Translations under genes and position numbers: made by a program
The notes under the pieces: model-generated
The model's database searches: none
Seen by the model: the letters and a program-made list of their open reading frames with translations, nothing else
Told to the model about the DNA's origin: nothing
Shown here: piece after piece, positions 1-12,565 of the stretch
How positions within the stretch are numbered: position 1 is the stretch's first letter
How the letters are laid out: each line of letters starts with the position of its first letter
Source of the DNA: Polysphondylium violaceum
Lineage: Eukaryota > Evosea > Eumycetozoa > Dictyosteliales > Dictyosteliaceae
DNA: 64,000 nucleotides
Direction of reading: 5' to 3'
Assembly: GCA_000277445.1 (NCBI GenBank)
Contig: AJWJ01000036.1
Span: 17,495-81,494, forward strand

Positions 1-607
1 GATGATAATACTGTTGTTCATATAGTATCTTTTATCCTCAATCTTTTTCTTGATTTGTGATATGATGATTGATGATAATGATGGTGATGATGATAATTTA
101 AAATACAATAAATAAATAAATAAATAAAATAAATATCTGATGGTAGTAAGGAATAAGTGTGTGTGTGTTGTGTTTGCTTGTGTGTGAATAATGTGGTGAT
201 TGAAAAAAACAAACAAAAACAAAAACAAAACAAATAAATACAATAAAATTAAAAGGGTAATTAAATAAATATGTTAGTAATAGAGGGTGTTGAAAAATTT
301 GTATCACACCCACCTGCAAAATTACTCTCCAATTTTAATTTTTTTTTTTTTTTTATAATTTTTGCAATTTCATGTAAAATATGGATTTTTTTTTTATAAT
401 AATTTTTTTTTTCACACCTCAATGCATTCATGAATATTGTTGATCAGTGATAGATGTTGCTATTATTTGTTTTACGCGATAACATATCTAATCGTTTTTT
501 ATTATAATTTGATTATGTGGCAAATTTGTGATACCTGAACACTAGAGTTCTATTTAGGATAATATGGAACGACCTGAGGGGGCGTGCCATTATCATTCTC
601 AAACACC

Positions 608-639
<32 letters not shown>

Positions 640-1112
640 ACTACAAGAAAAAGGGACTTGTTTTTTTATTTGATGTATTTGTGATACAAATACAAGATAA
701 AATATTTTATATAACAATAATAATCAAAACAACTTAAGATCGTATTGTTCAAGATTGAGTGGGGGTGTACCCAATCATAAAAATTTTGATTAGGAAAAAA
801 AAAAAAAAAAAAAAAAATAACTTTGCGTGGTCCAACACCACCCAGAGAGGATTTTTCATCAAGTGAAAAAAATGACAAGTCCGAGAACTTTAATATAAAT
901 ATCTATTTTCAATTTTTTTGAATTTTTATAAATATATTGTTTGGCAAGGAACCATCGAATCCTATTTCCCCACCCCCCATAAAGGCATTTTGTTTAAATC
1001 TTTTTTCTAATACTCTTTTTTTATATATAAACATAATTATGATTTCTGGTTGGTATTGTTAGTGCAATGTAATTGTAAAAGCAAAGGTATTAATATGACA
1101 AACACATTGTAG
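1..1112. other. AT-rich intergenic region, no supported gene
   Basis: Low-complexity A/T-rich DNA with T and A runs, (AAT)n near 609-635 and a GT-rich stretch near 155-185. Open frames here translate to simple His, Tyr or Phe-rich sequence and are not credible. A minus-strand ATG at 19-21 in a plausible context could be the first codon of a gene running off the left edge, but only seven codons are visible. No tRNA or snRNA signature was recognised. Confidence 0.5.
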
Positions 1113-1264
1113 AATCAATTGAATTAATCGACAACTGGGGATCCAGACAAGGTGACAATGGTGGTGGTTGGGGTGGCAATGGTGGTTGGGGTGGTAACGG
1201 TGGTGGCTGGGGTAGCAGCGGCTCCAGTGGAACCACTAAAAGAGGTGGATTCTATTGGCGTTAA
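1113..1264 (+). CDS. Gly/Trp-rich small ORF, 5' end missing
   Basis: A reading frame ending in TAA at 1262-1264 encodes about 50 residues with a striking GGW/GGN repeat region (roughly 1151-1230), a Ser/Gly stretch and a C-terminus ending KRGGFYWR. Guanine-rich coding DNA here stands out sharply from the A/T-rich surroundings. There is no in-frame ATG: the frame is open only back to 1094, and a possible splice acceptor (TTGTAG) lies at 1107-1112. A very short first exon at 1039-1048 (ATG ATT TCT G, donor GTTGGT) would fit the phase but is speculative. It may be the last exon of a small glycine-rich peptide gene or a decayed fragment. No family is recognised. Confidence 0.35.
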
Positions 1265-1624
1265 ATCATTGATTCGAAATTATAGGTGTTTTTTATTTGA
1301 AGCAATTAGAAATAAGAGTAATTTTGATTGTAGTATTATAGACTACAAATGTATCATTAGAATTTGTAACATTAATAATAATATTTTCCTCTGTACATAA
1401 ATACTTTCCCTTCCCCGATAAATATTATTAAAACATCAATTAAAATTAATAATATCTTGTTTTTAAATTGTTTTCAAAAGTTTAATCAACAATACACCTA
1501 CCACTATAATAGAGAACAAATTCATTCATAATAAATAATAACAACAACAACAAACAACTCAAGTAGATAATATATATTTAAACAAAATATATAATATAAA
1601 CTTCATACTTTTTACACAAATCAA
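1265..1624. other. Intergenic region, convergent 3' ends
   Basis: A/T-rich spacer between the Gly/Trp-rich ORF (plus strand) and the 3' end of the minus-strand HEAT-type gene. It contains AATAAA-like sequences suitable for polyadenylation on both strands. Nothing else is seen. Confidence 0.5.
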
Positions 1625-3685
1625 TTACAAATCTTGTTTTTTATTTTTAGAATTGAAATAGTTAACCAAATTTAAAACTAATTCCCTATTATTATTGAAA
1701 TGAGAATTCTCCCAAGGTAATTCAAGTTGTAATGATATGTCGATAAAAGAGTAATAGATTGACAAGATGAGATCGTTAAAAGTAGTACCTTCACTACCAC
1801 TATAATAGTTGTAAAGAAAAGATAATGGAATTAAAATTGAATCTTTGTAATGATATATTCGAATCCAACAAGATTTAGTTAAAACCAATAAAAGATCCAA
1901 TGTTGATTTAATTAACTTTCTTTCATCTTTTTGTTTGGTAATTATTGTTACTAAAGTTGGTAGCAAGACTTTAAAATACTGAATTGAATAAATTCCAAAT
2001 CTTGTAAGCAATGGTATTGAGTTATTTAAAATTAATAGCTTTCTAATTAAAATTAAATGACTATTGCCATTGCCATCTTGAGATGATGGTTGATAATTTA
2101 AGACTTGAATTAAAAGTTGAATCATATCTTTATATTTTAAAAATATATTATCGCTATTCTCTATTTGTTGTTTTTCAACTGCCTTTTCTATTGATAGTTT
2201 ACTATTGTTTGGGGATATTATAAATGGTTGAGGAGATACAAATTGATCGATTGGATATAATATTGAGAATATATGATATAAAATCCCTATCGCTTGATTA
2301 TAGCTTCCTTCATTATCTCTTTTAAGTAATTGATAAATTTTTAAATATAATTGATTGGTACTACTATTATTGTTATGGTTGAATAGTGATTTTAAATGTT
2401 GATCTTTTACATTTGCTACTAAATAATCAATGATATCTAAACAGTGAAAAACAATATCTTGTTCTGTACAATCTAGTAATACCAATAAAATAGATTTTGA
2501 TAATGAACCAAAATCAGAAGTATTTGAAATGATTATATCATATAAATGATTTGTTTCGACAGATGTAATCCATGAATGAAACAAATAGACCAACATACTG
2601 TTTTTATATTTCCATTTATCATCATTTACAATTGGGCGAAATAATGATTCTATACTATTCTTTTGCCAAATGATAAAATCCCATTCACAACTGATATATT
2701 TCTTTTTAAATATAGATAAGCCAATAAATGTTTTAAAAAGTGATTTACTTTCTTGTTCTATTGTTTGATTTGTCCAGTCATTATTAAAACTATTATCATT
2801 ATTACTACTACTATTGTTACTATTTAAATATTTATATTGTAAAGAAATTAAATATATTTTAAATATATAATTTCTAGAATAATCAATACTATCATTGGTT
2901 TCATTATTATTACATTGTATTAAATTATTCAATATGTGAATTAATATTTCAATCTTGTCTTTAAAATATTTTGATTTCTTTAATAATATTGGTATTTCTT
3001 TTGGATTATAAATTTCTAAATAATACTGATTAATGTTTGTTTTAAATAAAATCCATAATAATAATAGAAATAATCATACCTTGTTCTTTAATATTTTTTA
3101 ATGAATCTGGAATATTATATATTAAATTACAAGTTAATTCAAAACATTTTAAATAGATTGAAATATAATCTGATACAAGATTTGTATCTGTTGTTATTGA
3201 TCGAGTGTTATTTTCAAATCTTTTTTTTAATCCTTTAATTAACCATTGATATATTATAAGTTTACTATTATCTTGATCCTATAGATTTCATTATAATGTG
3301 TATGAACACTTATAGTTAATAATACTTCAAAAGCGAGAGAGAGAAGATAGATAAACTTTACCATTAAAGATTGATCACTGATTTCATTATTTGATATAAA
3401 AGTTTTAGATAGGGATTTAAAATACTGATTTAATAATTGAATAGCAAATTTTAATTGTTGATCTTCATCATTCCTATCATTATTATTGTTGTTGTTTACT
3501 CTTTCAGAAAATTCAAACAATGTATTAAAGAAATGTAAAGTTAGCTGTTGTTGATCATTTTCATCTTTTTGTTGATTAATATTATAATAGATATATAGTA
3601 ATTGGTTTTCTAATGATTCAAAATTTAAATTGGTATTATTAAATTCTTTAATATTCTCTATATCTTGGTTTATCCTTTCATTCAT
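1625..3685 (-). CDS. HEAT/ARM-type protein, possibly TTI2-like
   Basis: Three exons: complement(3362..3685), complement(3080..3278), complement(1625..3015), 1914 bases, 637 aa. Donors are GTAAAG and GTATGA and acceptors TATAG and TTTAG; phases join cleanly. The product is helical and leucine/isoleucine-rich with short Asn and Gln runs, as expected of a HEAT-repeat solenoid, with no membrane segment or signal peptide. The C-terminal part contains SCWIRIYHYKDSIL, which resembles the 'WPRI..H...IL' pattern I associate with the Tti2 family. Tti2 is part of the TELO2-TTI1-TTI2 cochaperone that stabilises PIKK kinases such as TOR and ATM. That assignment is an inference from one motif plus overall character; another ARM/HEAT protein is possible. 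The start at 3685 is the first in-frame ATG. It lies 118 bases downstream of the pus7 stop on the same strand. Confidence 0.8.
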
Positions 3686-3803
3686 ATCTGATGCTATTTT
3701 GATCACCACACAAACAATTTAGGAAAATGAAAAAAAATTCAAAAAAAAGAGAAAAAAAAACGACAAAGGATGGTTCTGATGAAAATTTAGATTTATTAAT
3801 GCT

Positions 3804-6081
3804 CTATTCCAATTTAATTTCTTTATTATCATTTTTTTCATTATCACCAATGGTGGTGGTAGTGGTATTAGTGCTCTCTAACTCATCCAATTTTCTTTTA
3901 TTGAGGACAGAGTTGGTAATTGAGGGTGAATTGGCCATATTCATTTGAGATATGATGTCAGAGGGTACTTTGAGAATTTCACGATAGGCCATGGTGGCAT
4001 AGGTTGAGCTGGAGAGATTAAAGCATACTCTGAGGGCTTTGTGTTGGCCAGTGGGGATGTCTTGTGGCTCGGCGAGTTTTTTCAAAGCGTCAATGTCAGA
4101 GACGGCCAATGGGAGGGTGGCATCGTCATAGTTGAGAATCTTAAAGGTAACATCACTGGCTTTTTCCAAAAGACGACGATAGTCGCCACGGAGATCAATG
4201 GCACGGTTCTTGGTGACAAATTGTGAGAGTTGGATATTATCCTTTTCCAACTCTTTCATGTAGGCCTCAGCGATTTCATTCTTTGGCAAATCGACAGTGC
4301 TACCAATGATGGGTAAGACGACTTGGAAAATAGAGTATTTGTTGTCCAACACGTCTTGCTCGGTGACGTAGCCAACTTTGATCACCTTTTTAGAGAGACT
4401 GGTTTCGTCTTGCTCAATGTCTTGCTCGACGGGCTCGGCATCGGCTTTTTCCTTGTCATCGCTTTCAGTGGCGGCAGAGGGCTTTGGGTTCTTTTCCTCT
4501 TCAGAGACAATGACCAAATCGCCAACGACAGCCTTGAGGCCATAGAGCTCAATTCTTTTTGAGGCCATGTGGTTCCAAATGTAGGATTGGTAGGCGTGAG
4601 TGTAGAGCATTCTCATGGTTCTGGGGATATTGAAAAAGGCGTCTTGGGAAGACTTGCTGGTCTTGAGTCCCATCAACAACATTCTTTCAGAGTTGAGTTG
4701 TTTGGGCATCATGTCCAATGTCTTTTTAATATTGCCAGTCTCTTTGTAACACTGTCTGGCGGCCAAAGCGTCAGATCTCTCGCCCTCACGTGGGTCCAAC
4801 AACAAGGCGGCGGCTTTGTCCCAATCGCCTTGAATCATAGCTCGGCCAACTTCGTGGGTGGGGATAGAGCCAGTACCAAATCTTTGGAGACCAAAGTAAT
4901 TGATAAAGCCTGTTTGCTTAAATTGCTCAATCGACTCGGTGATCTCTTGGTCGTTGGCACCCTGTACATTACGAATGACAATCGAGAATCTGTTTCCACT
5001 CAAGTCACCCAACATCAATTGTTTCTGAACAAACTTGTACTCACCGATTCTGATTGGTGGATTGAGTTTCGATAGCTTTACATTTACATCGTATAATCTG
5101 TCAGGTGTAATCTTGTACACAGTCACTCTTTGTGATGTAACTCCTCTCTTGTCTTTAGTGCCTGCAATTGAAAATTGTTTGGGACTGTTTCTAAGATACT
5201 TTGACAACAATGAGATGGTGTCCATTGTGTCTCTATTCTCTTTGGCTAAAACAAATTGAACATACTTTGGTTTATCTGCTGGCCAACTTCTATCATTGAT
5301 TGCTTTCTTTTTAGGATTACTTTAAGTGTATTATTAATATATGTACACCTACATTCATAACAAATATACATATACATACGCTTCTGGCCAAACCTTGACC
5401 TCGTTATCATTTGTAGTTTCGGTTGCTAAAATAAAACGAGTCTTAATAACTTTATGTACAAGTGTTCTATGATCTTTATCTGTATCTTTCTATTATTGTT
5501 TAGAGTAGCTATATTAATATTAAATGTATAGTAGGTTGTTGGGTTACTCAAACATACATCAAAAATAAAGAATGATTTAGCGTCAGTTTTATTTGGACCA
5601 TTGAAGAACTCCATAAAGGATTTAGTCTTTTCTTCACCAACAAGTTTTTCCAAATCTTGTTCAGGTGTAGTATCATACTCTACTGTTTTCTATTATTGAT
5701 TGGTTGTTAGTCAACATAAAAAGATTTATCAAATCCCTACACTATTGTTTTGTTTGTTTATATACATACCTCATCTTTCTGATAATTAGTATCTACGAGC
5801 TTAACAACATTTCCATTCTCATCAATTTCATTGACAATAAAATCGGTGAATCTATGCTTTAACAAACCAGTGAATGGTTTAGTTTTAGATAAATAATGTT
5901 TAATACCAAATGTTTCCTCAGTTCTTTCTAATTTAGCGAGTGTTGGTTGAGGAGTATTCGTGGTAGTGGGAGGATTTGTTGATAATGATGATGCTACCGA
6001 TGTTTTCTCATCACTTGTAGTGGTGGTTTCTACAGTTGCTGTTGTTTGATCAACACATTGATTTTCTATCTTGTCTGACAT
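3804..6081 (-). CDS. pus7: tRNA/mRNA pseudouridine synthase Pus7 (TruD family)
   Basis: Four exons: complement(5770..6081), complement(5558..5689), complement(5380..5489), complement(3804..5319), 2070 bases, 689 aa, close to yeast and human Pus7 (about 660-680). Pus7 converts uridine to pseudouridine in tRNA, U2 snRNA and mRNA. The TruD signature is present: SIAGTKDKRGVTSQR with the catalytic Asp near residue 241, then LGDLSGNRFSIVIR and FINYFGLQRFG. An acidic, Lys-rich insert (about residues 470-500) and a Thr/Asn-rich C-terminal tail are species-specific extras. The Thr-rich N-terminus precedes the conserved 'FGIKHYLS...FTGLLKHRFTDFIVNEID' region. The coding DNA is noticeably richer in G+C than the flanking DNA. 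Introns are 59-80 bases with GTATGT-type donors. The assignment is firm. Confidence 0.95.
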
Positions 6082-6189
6082 GGATGAGAGTATGACAAAA
6101 AAACGAATGATTATTCAAAAAAAAAATTTCTCAAATTTTTGTGCCCTTCACAGCTTTTTTTGAGGACTCATTGCCATAAAGGATTATTC

Positions 6190-6970
6190 AATTGTTTAAG
6201 TTTCCCAAATTTCTCTCTGGGGATCACCACATCATATGCTTGAGGCCAATTTTACTCGGTACTGTTGTTTCTTCAGTTATCAGAAATATTTTAAGAGTTT
6301 GTACTGGAAGCCCAATAGTCTCAGAATGCTTATACAAGATGAAGCTGATCGTTTTTGTAAAATATTCAATATTTATAGATCCTCAAATCGTCTTGGAGAT
6401 AAAATCATAATGTACTCCTGTGAAAATACTTTTTTATTATCACAAACACTATGGTTCATCCATTCCCTTACGAAACTTATTCTGAAAAACTTTTCGATTT
6501 ATATCTCTTGTTACTCTTTTTTAATAATTTGTTCAGAGTCACGAACCTTTGTGATGAGCGATGGCTATCAAGAAGGTGAACGTCAAAAAGATCGCCAGAA
6601 ATGATTTTTTCACATCTTTTGTCATTTTTTCCCAATATGACGAATGGCAAGGCGATGAGCTTAGGTTTATTATTCTCTTTAATCCCTGTGTACAAAGATA
6701 TGGCCCATCCGATTTTGAAAATCTGGCAAATATCGAAATTGAAAGAGATCCACTCATCCTTGTAAAATTCAGTTTTGTGACATTCATTTTAATTTGGGAA
6801 ATAACAAGCCACTTATTGTCTCTATTGAATCAGGCGGGTCGATGGCCTATTGAAAGTTTCAATGATGAAACAGAAAAAAATTTACCCATTTGGTATCGTT
6901 TCTCACTTCATTACCATAAAGTATTTACAAATTTAGGTCAATTGAATCACCAAATATCTCTCCAGTGATT
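6190..6970 (+). pseudogene. Frame-broken relic, probably FNIP-repeat family
   Basis: About 780 bases with coding-like composition but no continuous frame. Pieces of protein appear successively in all three frames: residues like YQKYFKSLYWKPNSLRML near 6280-6340, then a piece starting MVHPFPYETYSEKLF at 6451, then KKVNVKKIARNDFF from 6561. Next comes DEWQGDELRFIILFNP, then in another frame IHFNLGNNKPLIVSIESG near 6783-6845. The last phrase resembles the FNIP repeat found in large dictyostelid F-box and FNIP families, and GRWPIESFND follows in a third frame. The pieces overlap at frameshifts rather than at GT...AG introns. I read this as a decayed copy of a multigene-family member; a badly annotated multi-exon gene is less likely. 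Family assignment is tentative. Confidence 0.5.
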
Positions 6971-8659
6971 GATCCAATATTATAATTTTTTTTTTTTATT
7001 TTAAACTTGTTTTATATATTCAATCAAATCTAAGAGTTGACTTCTAATAATAGATCATGATGATTCATTATGATAAATAAAATAAAACACACACTCTCAC
7101 CCACTAACACACTCTCATTTATAGAAAAAAAAGGGGGTGATAAAGGACGGGGTTGGTGGTTTTAAAACTGTGATAGTGGTAGATTTTAAAAGTGTGTGTA
7201 ATTGTTTGATATGATTTCTATTTTAATCCAGAAAGATAACAATGAATATCTTTTCTAGAAACAACCATGTGTCAAACACCCACTCCAACGCTTACTCACA
7301 CTCTTTACCACGTGAAATAGAAATTTTGACCACACTTTTAAAAAAGTAAGGGTCTTTGAAGAAAATGGGGTATTTTTTTTTTAAAATGAAGAATAAAAAC
7401 ACATATTATTTTTCAGTCTGTAGAAAACAAAAAAAAAAAAGGGAAGGTCCATCATCCACTTTATTTCTATAAACTATATATGCAACCACACATAGCACAC
7501 CTTATCTCTCCTTTCTCCCAATAAAAGAATTATCGTATAATTAATTTTATTTTTTTAAAAATGTATGAAAAAAAATATAGGTATTACCTTTTTTACAATA
7601 TTATTCTTTCATTATTTTGGTATACCCAATTCCAAACTCATACCTTACATTTGTATGTATTATTTTATTTTTATTATTTATTTATTCATATTTTTATTTA
7701 TTTGGTGATTTCCTGCCCATTAATAATAATTTTTTAATTTCCGAAAACCCCTCTCTGTGCACCAATAACAAAACAACAGAATATTATTATTATTTTACAT
7801 TTTTTATTTTCATCGATTTACACTTTTCCCCAAGGGGCTCAAGCCCACTTTTTTTTAACAAGAAAATATCTATTGTGTGGGTGCTTGCCGAAACAAACAC
7901 CCTTTCCTCATATTTTATATTTTTTTTCATTTCTTGTAGTGTCGTGTGTTGCAAAGATAGTCTATCAGTCACCAAGACTGAGGCACTTTTGTCATTTTAT
8001 TTTAATTATTCAAAAAAGACCTCACTGTCGACACCTCAACAGGCCCCTTTTTTTTGTCGTTTTTAAGATTTTTTTTTTATTTTTAAATTTTTTTATAAAT
8101 ATTTTTTTAAATATAAAATTCATTTTAATAACCGAGTGCGCCTACTGTTTTTGGCCGAAAAAGACGTCTTCCACAGAGTTTTCAAAATATCTCTGTGACG
8201 CGGGTTTAAAACTAACGAAAAGACATATAGATCTAATCACCTTGTGCGACCTCTAATTTTATTAAATTTTATTTTTGGACGCCAAACACAACACCCACCA
8301 CACTCACACTTTTGATAACCATCAAGCTTACGCTGTTGATGACTTTATTATAGTATCATATCATTTATCAATATTATAAGGAGTGTGCCGTCGATTTTTA
8401 ATTTTTGATTTAATTTTATTTTTTTTCATTTTTTCCACTCATAGTGGTTTTCCTATTTATCTACTGCTGTGCTAACCATTATTTTTCTTCAGTTGAATCC
8501 GCCCCTGTCCTCAATCTCAATACAACACCCTATCTCTGATAGATAATTTATTTATTGCGCCCGCAGAAGAGTCCTCCAGACACCCCCTCGGTCCCTTTTT
8601 TTTATTTTTTTTTTATCCAAGGAAAAAAATAAACCTACCCTCCAAATACATAGAAAACT
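6971..8659. other. Long AT-rich intergenic region upstream of MFS gene
   Basis: About 1.7 kb with many T runs, poly(A) tracts and short GC-richer islands (for example 8140-8250 and 8560-8600). Reading frames here are low complexity and lack family resemblance. The last 150 bases before 8660 contain T tracts of the kind found just upstream of dictyostelid start codons. No RNA gene was recognised. Confidence 0.5.
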
Positions 8660-10623
8660 ATGGATAGCCAGTCATCTCCATTAGAAAATAGTCATCAAAA
8701 CAACAATGTTGGCCAAAGATTTGATTCTGTCCAAGAAAACACCGGTGATCTCAAAGATATAGAAATCACCAGCCAGCACCAACATGATGTCGAAAAAGGT
8801 GTAGAAAATAATTTTAATAGCCCCCCATTCGATCAAGATGGTCCCGAGGCCAAAAAATATTCTAGATTCCATCCACATTTCTATACCCAAGACCACTTGA
8901 ATGAAACTAAAATTATCATTGCCTCGATGAGTTTTAAATTTGCTTTTGAAACCTTTTCCAGTGCTCTTGGTTTGTTGGTTTTAACTAGATTTGATGATTA
9001 TGGTGTAACATTATTAGCAGTTATGAATATAGTTTATTTTATTTCTCAGGTAATTATAATTTATATGTACATGTAAATATCGATGATCTGTATATTAATG
9101 CTCTCTCAATATTTTAGTCAATAGGAAGTGTTCTTGTTGGTCCATTTGTAAGAAGCTTTAGAGCCAGTAGAGTTACATCTTTTGTATTATTTTTTATGGC
9201 AATCCTTATTTCAATTTTAATTATCGTTGAGGCATGTACTGGAGGTACATTGGATAAACTTGGTAGTTGGAATAAATGGTTAATCACACCCGTTTATTTA
9301 TTGATGGGTTTATTTTTAGGAATGGTCGAGGTATCGAGAAAATTAACACCTCGTCAAGTTTTGGGAAACAATAATGCCAAGCTATCAAAACTCAATGGTT
9401 TGATCCATCTATTCTATGAAGCCTCTGGTACCGCTGGTGCTTTTCTTTCCACACTCCTCATCTCCAAGTTGGGTCCTATTTATGCACTCATTCATCAACC
9501 AATTTTCTTTTTGATTGGTTCCATCTTGTTCTTTAGTGTGTCTCAACCATTTCCACCTAGCTTGGTCTCCGATAGCCAAGAGATCAATGTTTCTTCATTT
9601 ACATTGTTTAAAAACAGATTCAAGAATCCAATCGTTAGAGCTGCTATCAAAGGATCTCATGAAGTGTACCTCTACTTCCATGCATTGTTTGTTGGTGCTC
9701 GTCATATTCTTAGTAGAGAGTATTGGTGGATTATCACCACCTATGTCTTACCACAAGTATTACATAGACTCTTGGAGAATCTCTTGTTCCCTACCTTTGC
9801 CAAAAAAGTACTCAACGATGGTTCCCTCAGTGGTATTTTAACTGGTGGATCCAATATGGGTGAGGCTGTAGGATCGTTGATGGTAGTTAAGTTTGGTCGA
9901 TATGTAAAGAATCCATTATGGTGGGTCAGAGCCGATGGTTTGTTTTGCAATTTACTTTGGATCCTTGTTTATCCACCCAAGCTTTCTAGCCCCTCTGCCA
10001 TTGCCTGGTCCATGGTCCCCATTTGGGTTGTTGTTAGTTCTAGTTGGGCTGCTGGTGATATCTCATTGCTATCATTTATTCAATCACAGTTTCCATTAAA
10101 TGTTGCCTCTCAAGATCACCATAAAAAGGAAGAAGAGCAAGACAAAAGTGAAACTAAAAATGAACAACCTGCTGCCAATATTGATCTTGAAAATCCTGAT
10201 AGACAAATTAGTGATGTAGAAATGAGTACCATTGGATCAAGTACCAATAGTAGTACCGAATCACTTCAATCCATCCATCACTCAACCACTGATGCACCAA
10301 GAGTAGCCCCATCGAATCAAAGTGACACCAGTGTTGAAGACCTCACATTGGATGACACTGGTAAACAGGTCGATATCTCTGATGAAGATGATCCACCTCC
10401 TGGAAGTCCTTTGGCTTCTGTCATTGGTTTCCTATTTGCCCTCTATGCAATCATCATCTCTCTCTTATCCTTTGGTCTAGGTCGTACAATGGATCATTTT
10501 ATTAACCAAGGTGATACTCAAAGAGGTTTCTTTTATATTGCCGGTGTAGGATTCACTGTTTGTGGTGGTTTGGTTATTCTTTCTTCTTTCTTTGCCATGC
10601 ATAAAGAACTTAGAAAGTTATAA
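8660..10623 (+). CDS. Multi-pass membrane protein, MFS-transporter-like
   Basis: Two exons, 8660..9049 and 9118..10623 (intron GTAATT...TTTTAG), 631 aa. A hydrophilic N-terminal tail of about 80 residues is followed by some ten or more hydrophobic segments. One long acidic, Ser/Thr-rich loop (about residues 465-570) precedes the last two membrane helices and a short basic tail. Gly-rich turns such as ILTGGSNMGEAVGSL and the helix spacing fit a major facilitator-type transporter. No substrate can be deduced. The exon-1/exon-2 junction falls inside a transmembrane helix (NIVYFISQ / SIGSVLVG), which supports the splice. The start is the first ATG after a T-rich leader. The fold assignment is moderate and the gene itself is firm. 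Confidence 0.85.
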
Positions 10624-11248
10624 AAATAATAATAATATCTCAATCTCAATATTCAATTTTATTTATTTATATTTTTTCAATAATAATAATAATAATAATA
10701 ATGATAATAATAATGTTTATTATATGTTTATTATTTGTATTTGGGTACTTTGTATAGATTACTATAAAGATTTTTAAATCGATATTTAAAACATTTTATG
10801 ATTTAAATATATATTTATACATATATTTACTCCATGTATACATTAAAACATTGATACTGTCCTCACTTGTCCCCAAACCTTTGGAGGCAGGAATAAATAA
10901 CTTTTTTTTTTTTCCTAATCAATCTCCTAGTCTTTTATTTATTTTAAAATTAGTTTTCAAACCATTTTTCTTGAAAAGAGGATTCTCATATCAACTTTTC
11001 TTTAAAACTTTTGTAGAATATTTTTTTAGTCCTCTAATACGTAAAGGTAGTGACTAGTTACATCTAATAAATAGATATAACTCCATATTGATTCCAAGAG
11101 TCGAGAAATGATAAAAAATAGTGTTTTTCGTTTTTTTTTTTTTTTTTATTAAAAAATCAATTCGTTTTTTTTCAAAAATTCTTTCGTCTGATTCAATTAA
11201 TTTATTTTTATTTCTTTTTTTATAGTCATACAACAATAATAATCGAGA
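10624..11248. other. Intergenic region between MFS-like gene and emg1
   Basis: A/T-rich spacer. An (AAT)n tract at 10679-10702 lies in the probable 3' UTR of the upstream gene. A slightly GC-richer stretch at 10855-10895 shows no recognisable RNA or protein. T runs at 11128-11150 and 11190-11222 probably belong to the emg1 promoter. Confidence 0.5.
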
Positions 11249-12258
11249 ATGAGTATCAAAAAAGCAGCACCAGTTCTTAATAGTTCAAAAGAACAAAAGA
11301 AATTAATTATCATTTTAGAACATGCAACATTAGAAACCGTTAAAGTTAGAGAAAGTTATCAATTACTCAATTGTGATGACCACGCTGATATCTTGAAAAA
11401 ACATAAAAGAGAGGCCTCTGAAGGTAGACCAGATATCACTCATCAATGTTTATTGGCTTTGTTTGATTCTCCTCTCAACAAAGCTGGTATGCTTCAAGTT
11501 TTCATTAGAACCACTAAAAATGTACTCATTGAAGTACATCCACAAACTAGAATTCCAAGAACCTTCCAAAGATTTGCTGGTTTAATGGGTATATAATCAT
11601 GCGCATATTCAATCAATAATATATATCGTATATCTAATACTAATATTGTAATTGTTATTATATAGTACAATTATTAAATAAATTAAGTATTAGAGCAACC
11701 AATGGACCAGATAAATTATTTAAAGTTATCAAGAACCCAATTACAGATCACATTCCACCCGGTTGCAAAATCTATGCAACCTCATTCTCTGCTCCCAAGT
11801 GTGTGGATTTATTTGAATTTGTTCCAGAGATATTTGGTTACGACTGTTTACCAGTGGCCCCTGTCACTGCCGAAGAGGACAGATTCTCTGATATTAAAAG
11901 CGCCGACGGGGCTATTGTCAGAAGCGCAGGCGAAGGCTACATCGAAGGCCAAGACAAACAAGACGACGAAGAAGAAGAATCAAAAACAAATACTAAAAAA
12001 GACAATAATAAAAAGAGAAAAGATGCCCCACCAGCAACCACAGCAATCCAACAAGAAAAGAAAAAAGTTAAATCAGATAGAGTCGACCCCTTGAACGGTC
12101 TCCAAACCGTTGCTTTTGTTCTTGGTGCCATGTCTACTGGTGCCTTAAAGATTGAATACAATCATGAAGAAATTGCCTTTTCCAACTACCCCCTTTCCGC
12201 CGCTGGTGCTTGTTTTAAATTGACTACTGTTTTTGAAAAACAATGGGGTATTTTATAA
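11249..12258 (+). CDS. emg1: Ribosomal RNA small-subunit methyltransferase Emg1/Nep1
   Basis: Two exons, 11249..11588 and 11666..12258, 933 bases, 310 aa. Emg1 (SPOUT class) N1-methylates a pseudouridine in 18S rRNA and is needed for 40S subunit biogenesis in the nucleolus. Family hallmarks are present: [12 protein letters not shown] at the N-terminus, the [19 protein letters not shown] region, [22 protein letters not shown], and the C-terminal [11 protein letters not shown] plus [24 protein letters not shown]-like end (the SAM-pocket region). It is longer than yeast Nep1 (252 aa) because of a charged Lys/Glu/Asp insert at about residues 220-265. The intron splits the codon after 'AGLM' and the protein continues '[11 protein letters not shown]'. 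The assignment is firm. Confidence 0.95.
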
Positions 12259-12565
12259 ACTCTCTAAAAAAACTACAAAACAAAAATAAAATATATACAT
12301 TATATAAATAAATATTTCCTTTGTTGTCAAATTGTGATTTATTATACTAAACCTGGTGGGGGTGTCAAAATTTCAAGAGTTTTACACACTATTTCTCACA
12401 CCACACAAATTTTAGACATTTTTTTTTTATAAAAATATCGTCTCGACCATTTTCATTTTTCATTTTTACACAAAAAAGATTACACAGATATAAATAAATA
12501 AATATAAATAAATAAATAAATATACATACATATCATATATAGACATAGAATATAGAATATAGAAA
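12259..12565. other. Short intergenic region
   Basis: emg1 3' flank with AATAAA-like signals, then a promoter with T runs and repeated AAATA units before the phosphatase gene. Nothing else is seen. Confidence 0.5.

Noticed and set aside
970-990. CCCCCCATAAA resembling the upstream element of dictyostelid small RNA genes
   Set aside because: The match is partial, and no recognisable RNA sequence lies at the expected distance downstream.
1152-1400. Val/Gly-rich frame overlapping the Gly/Trp ORF
   Set aside because: It starts with GTG, is a simple shifted translation of the GGW repeat, and continues into A/T-rich 3' flank. The frame ending at 1264 is far more protein-like.
7617-8256. Two overlapping plus-strand frames in the intergenic region
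   Set aside because: Phe/Tyr/Leu-rich translations of T-rich DNA, with no motif and no plausible start or splice signals.
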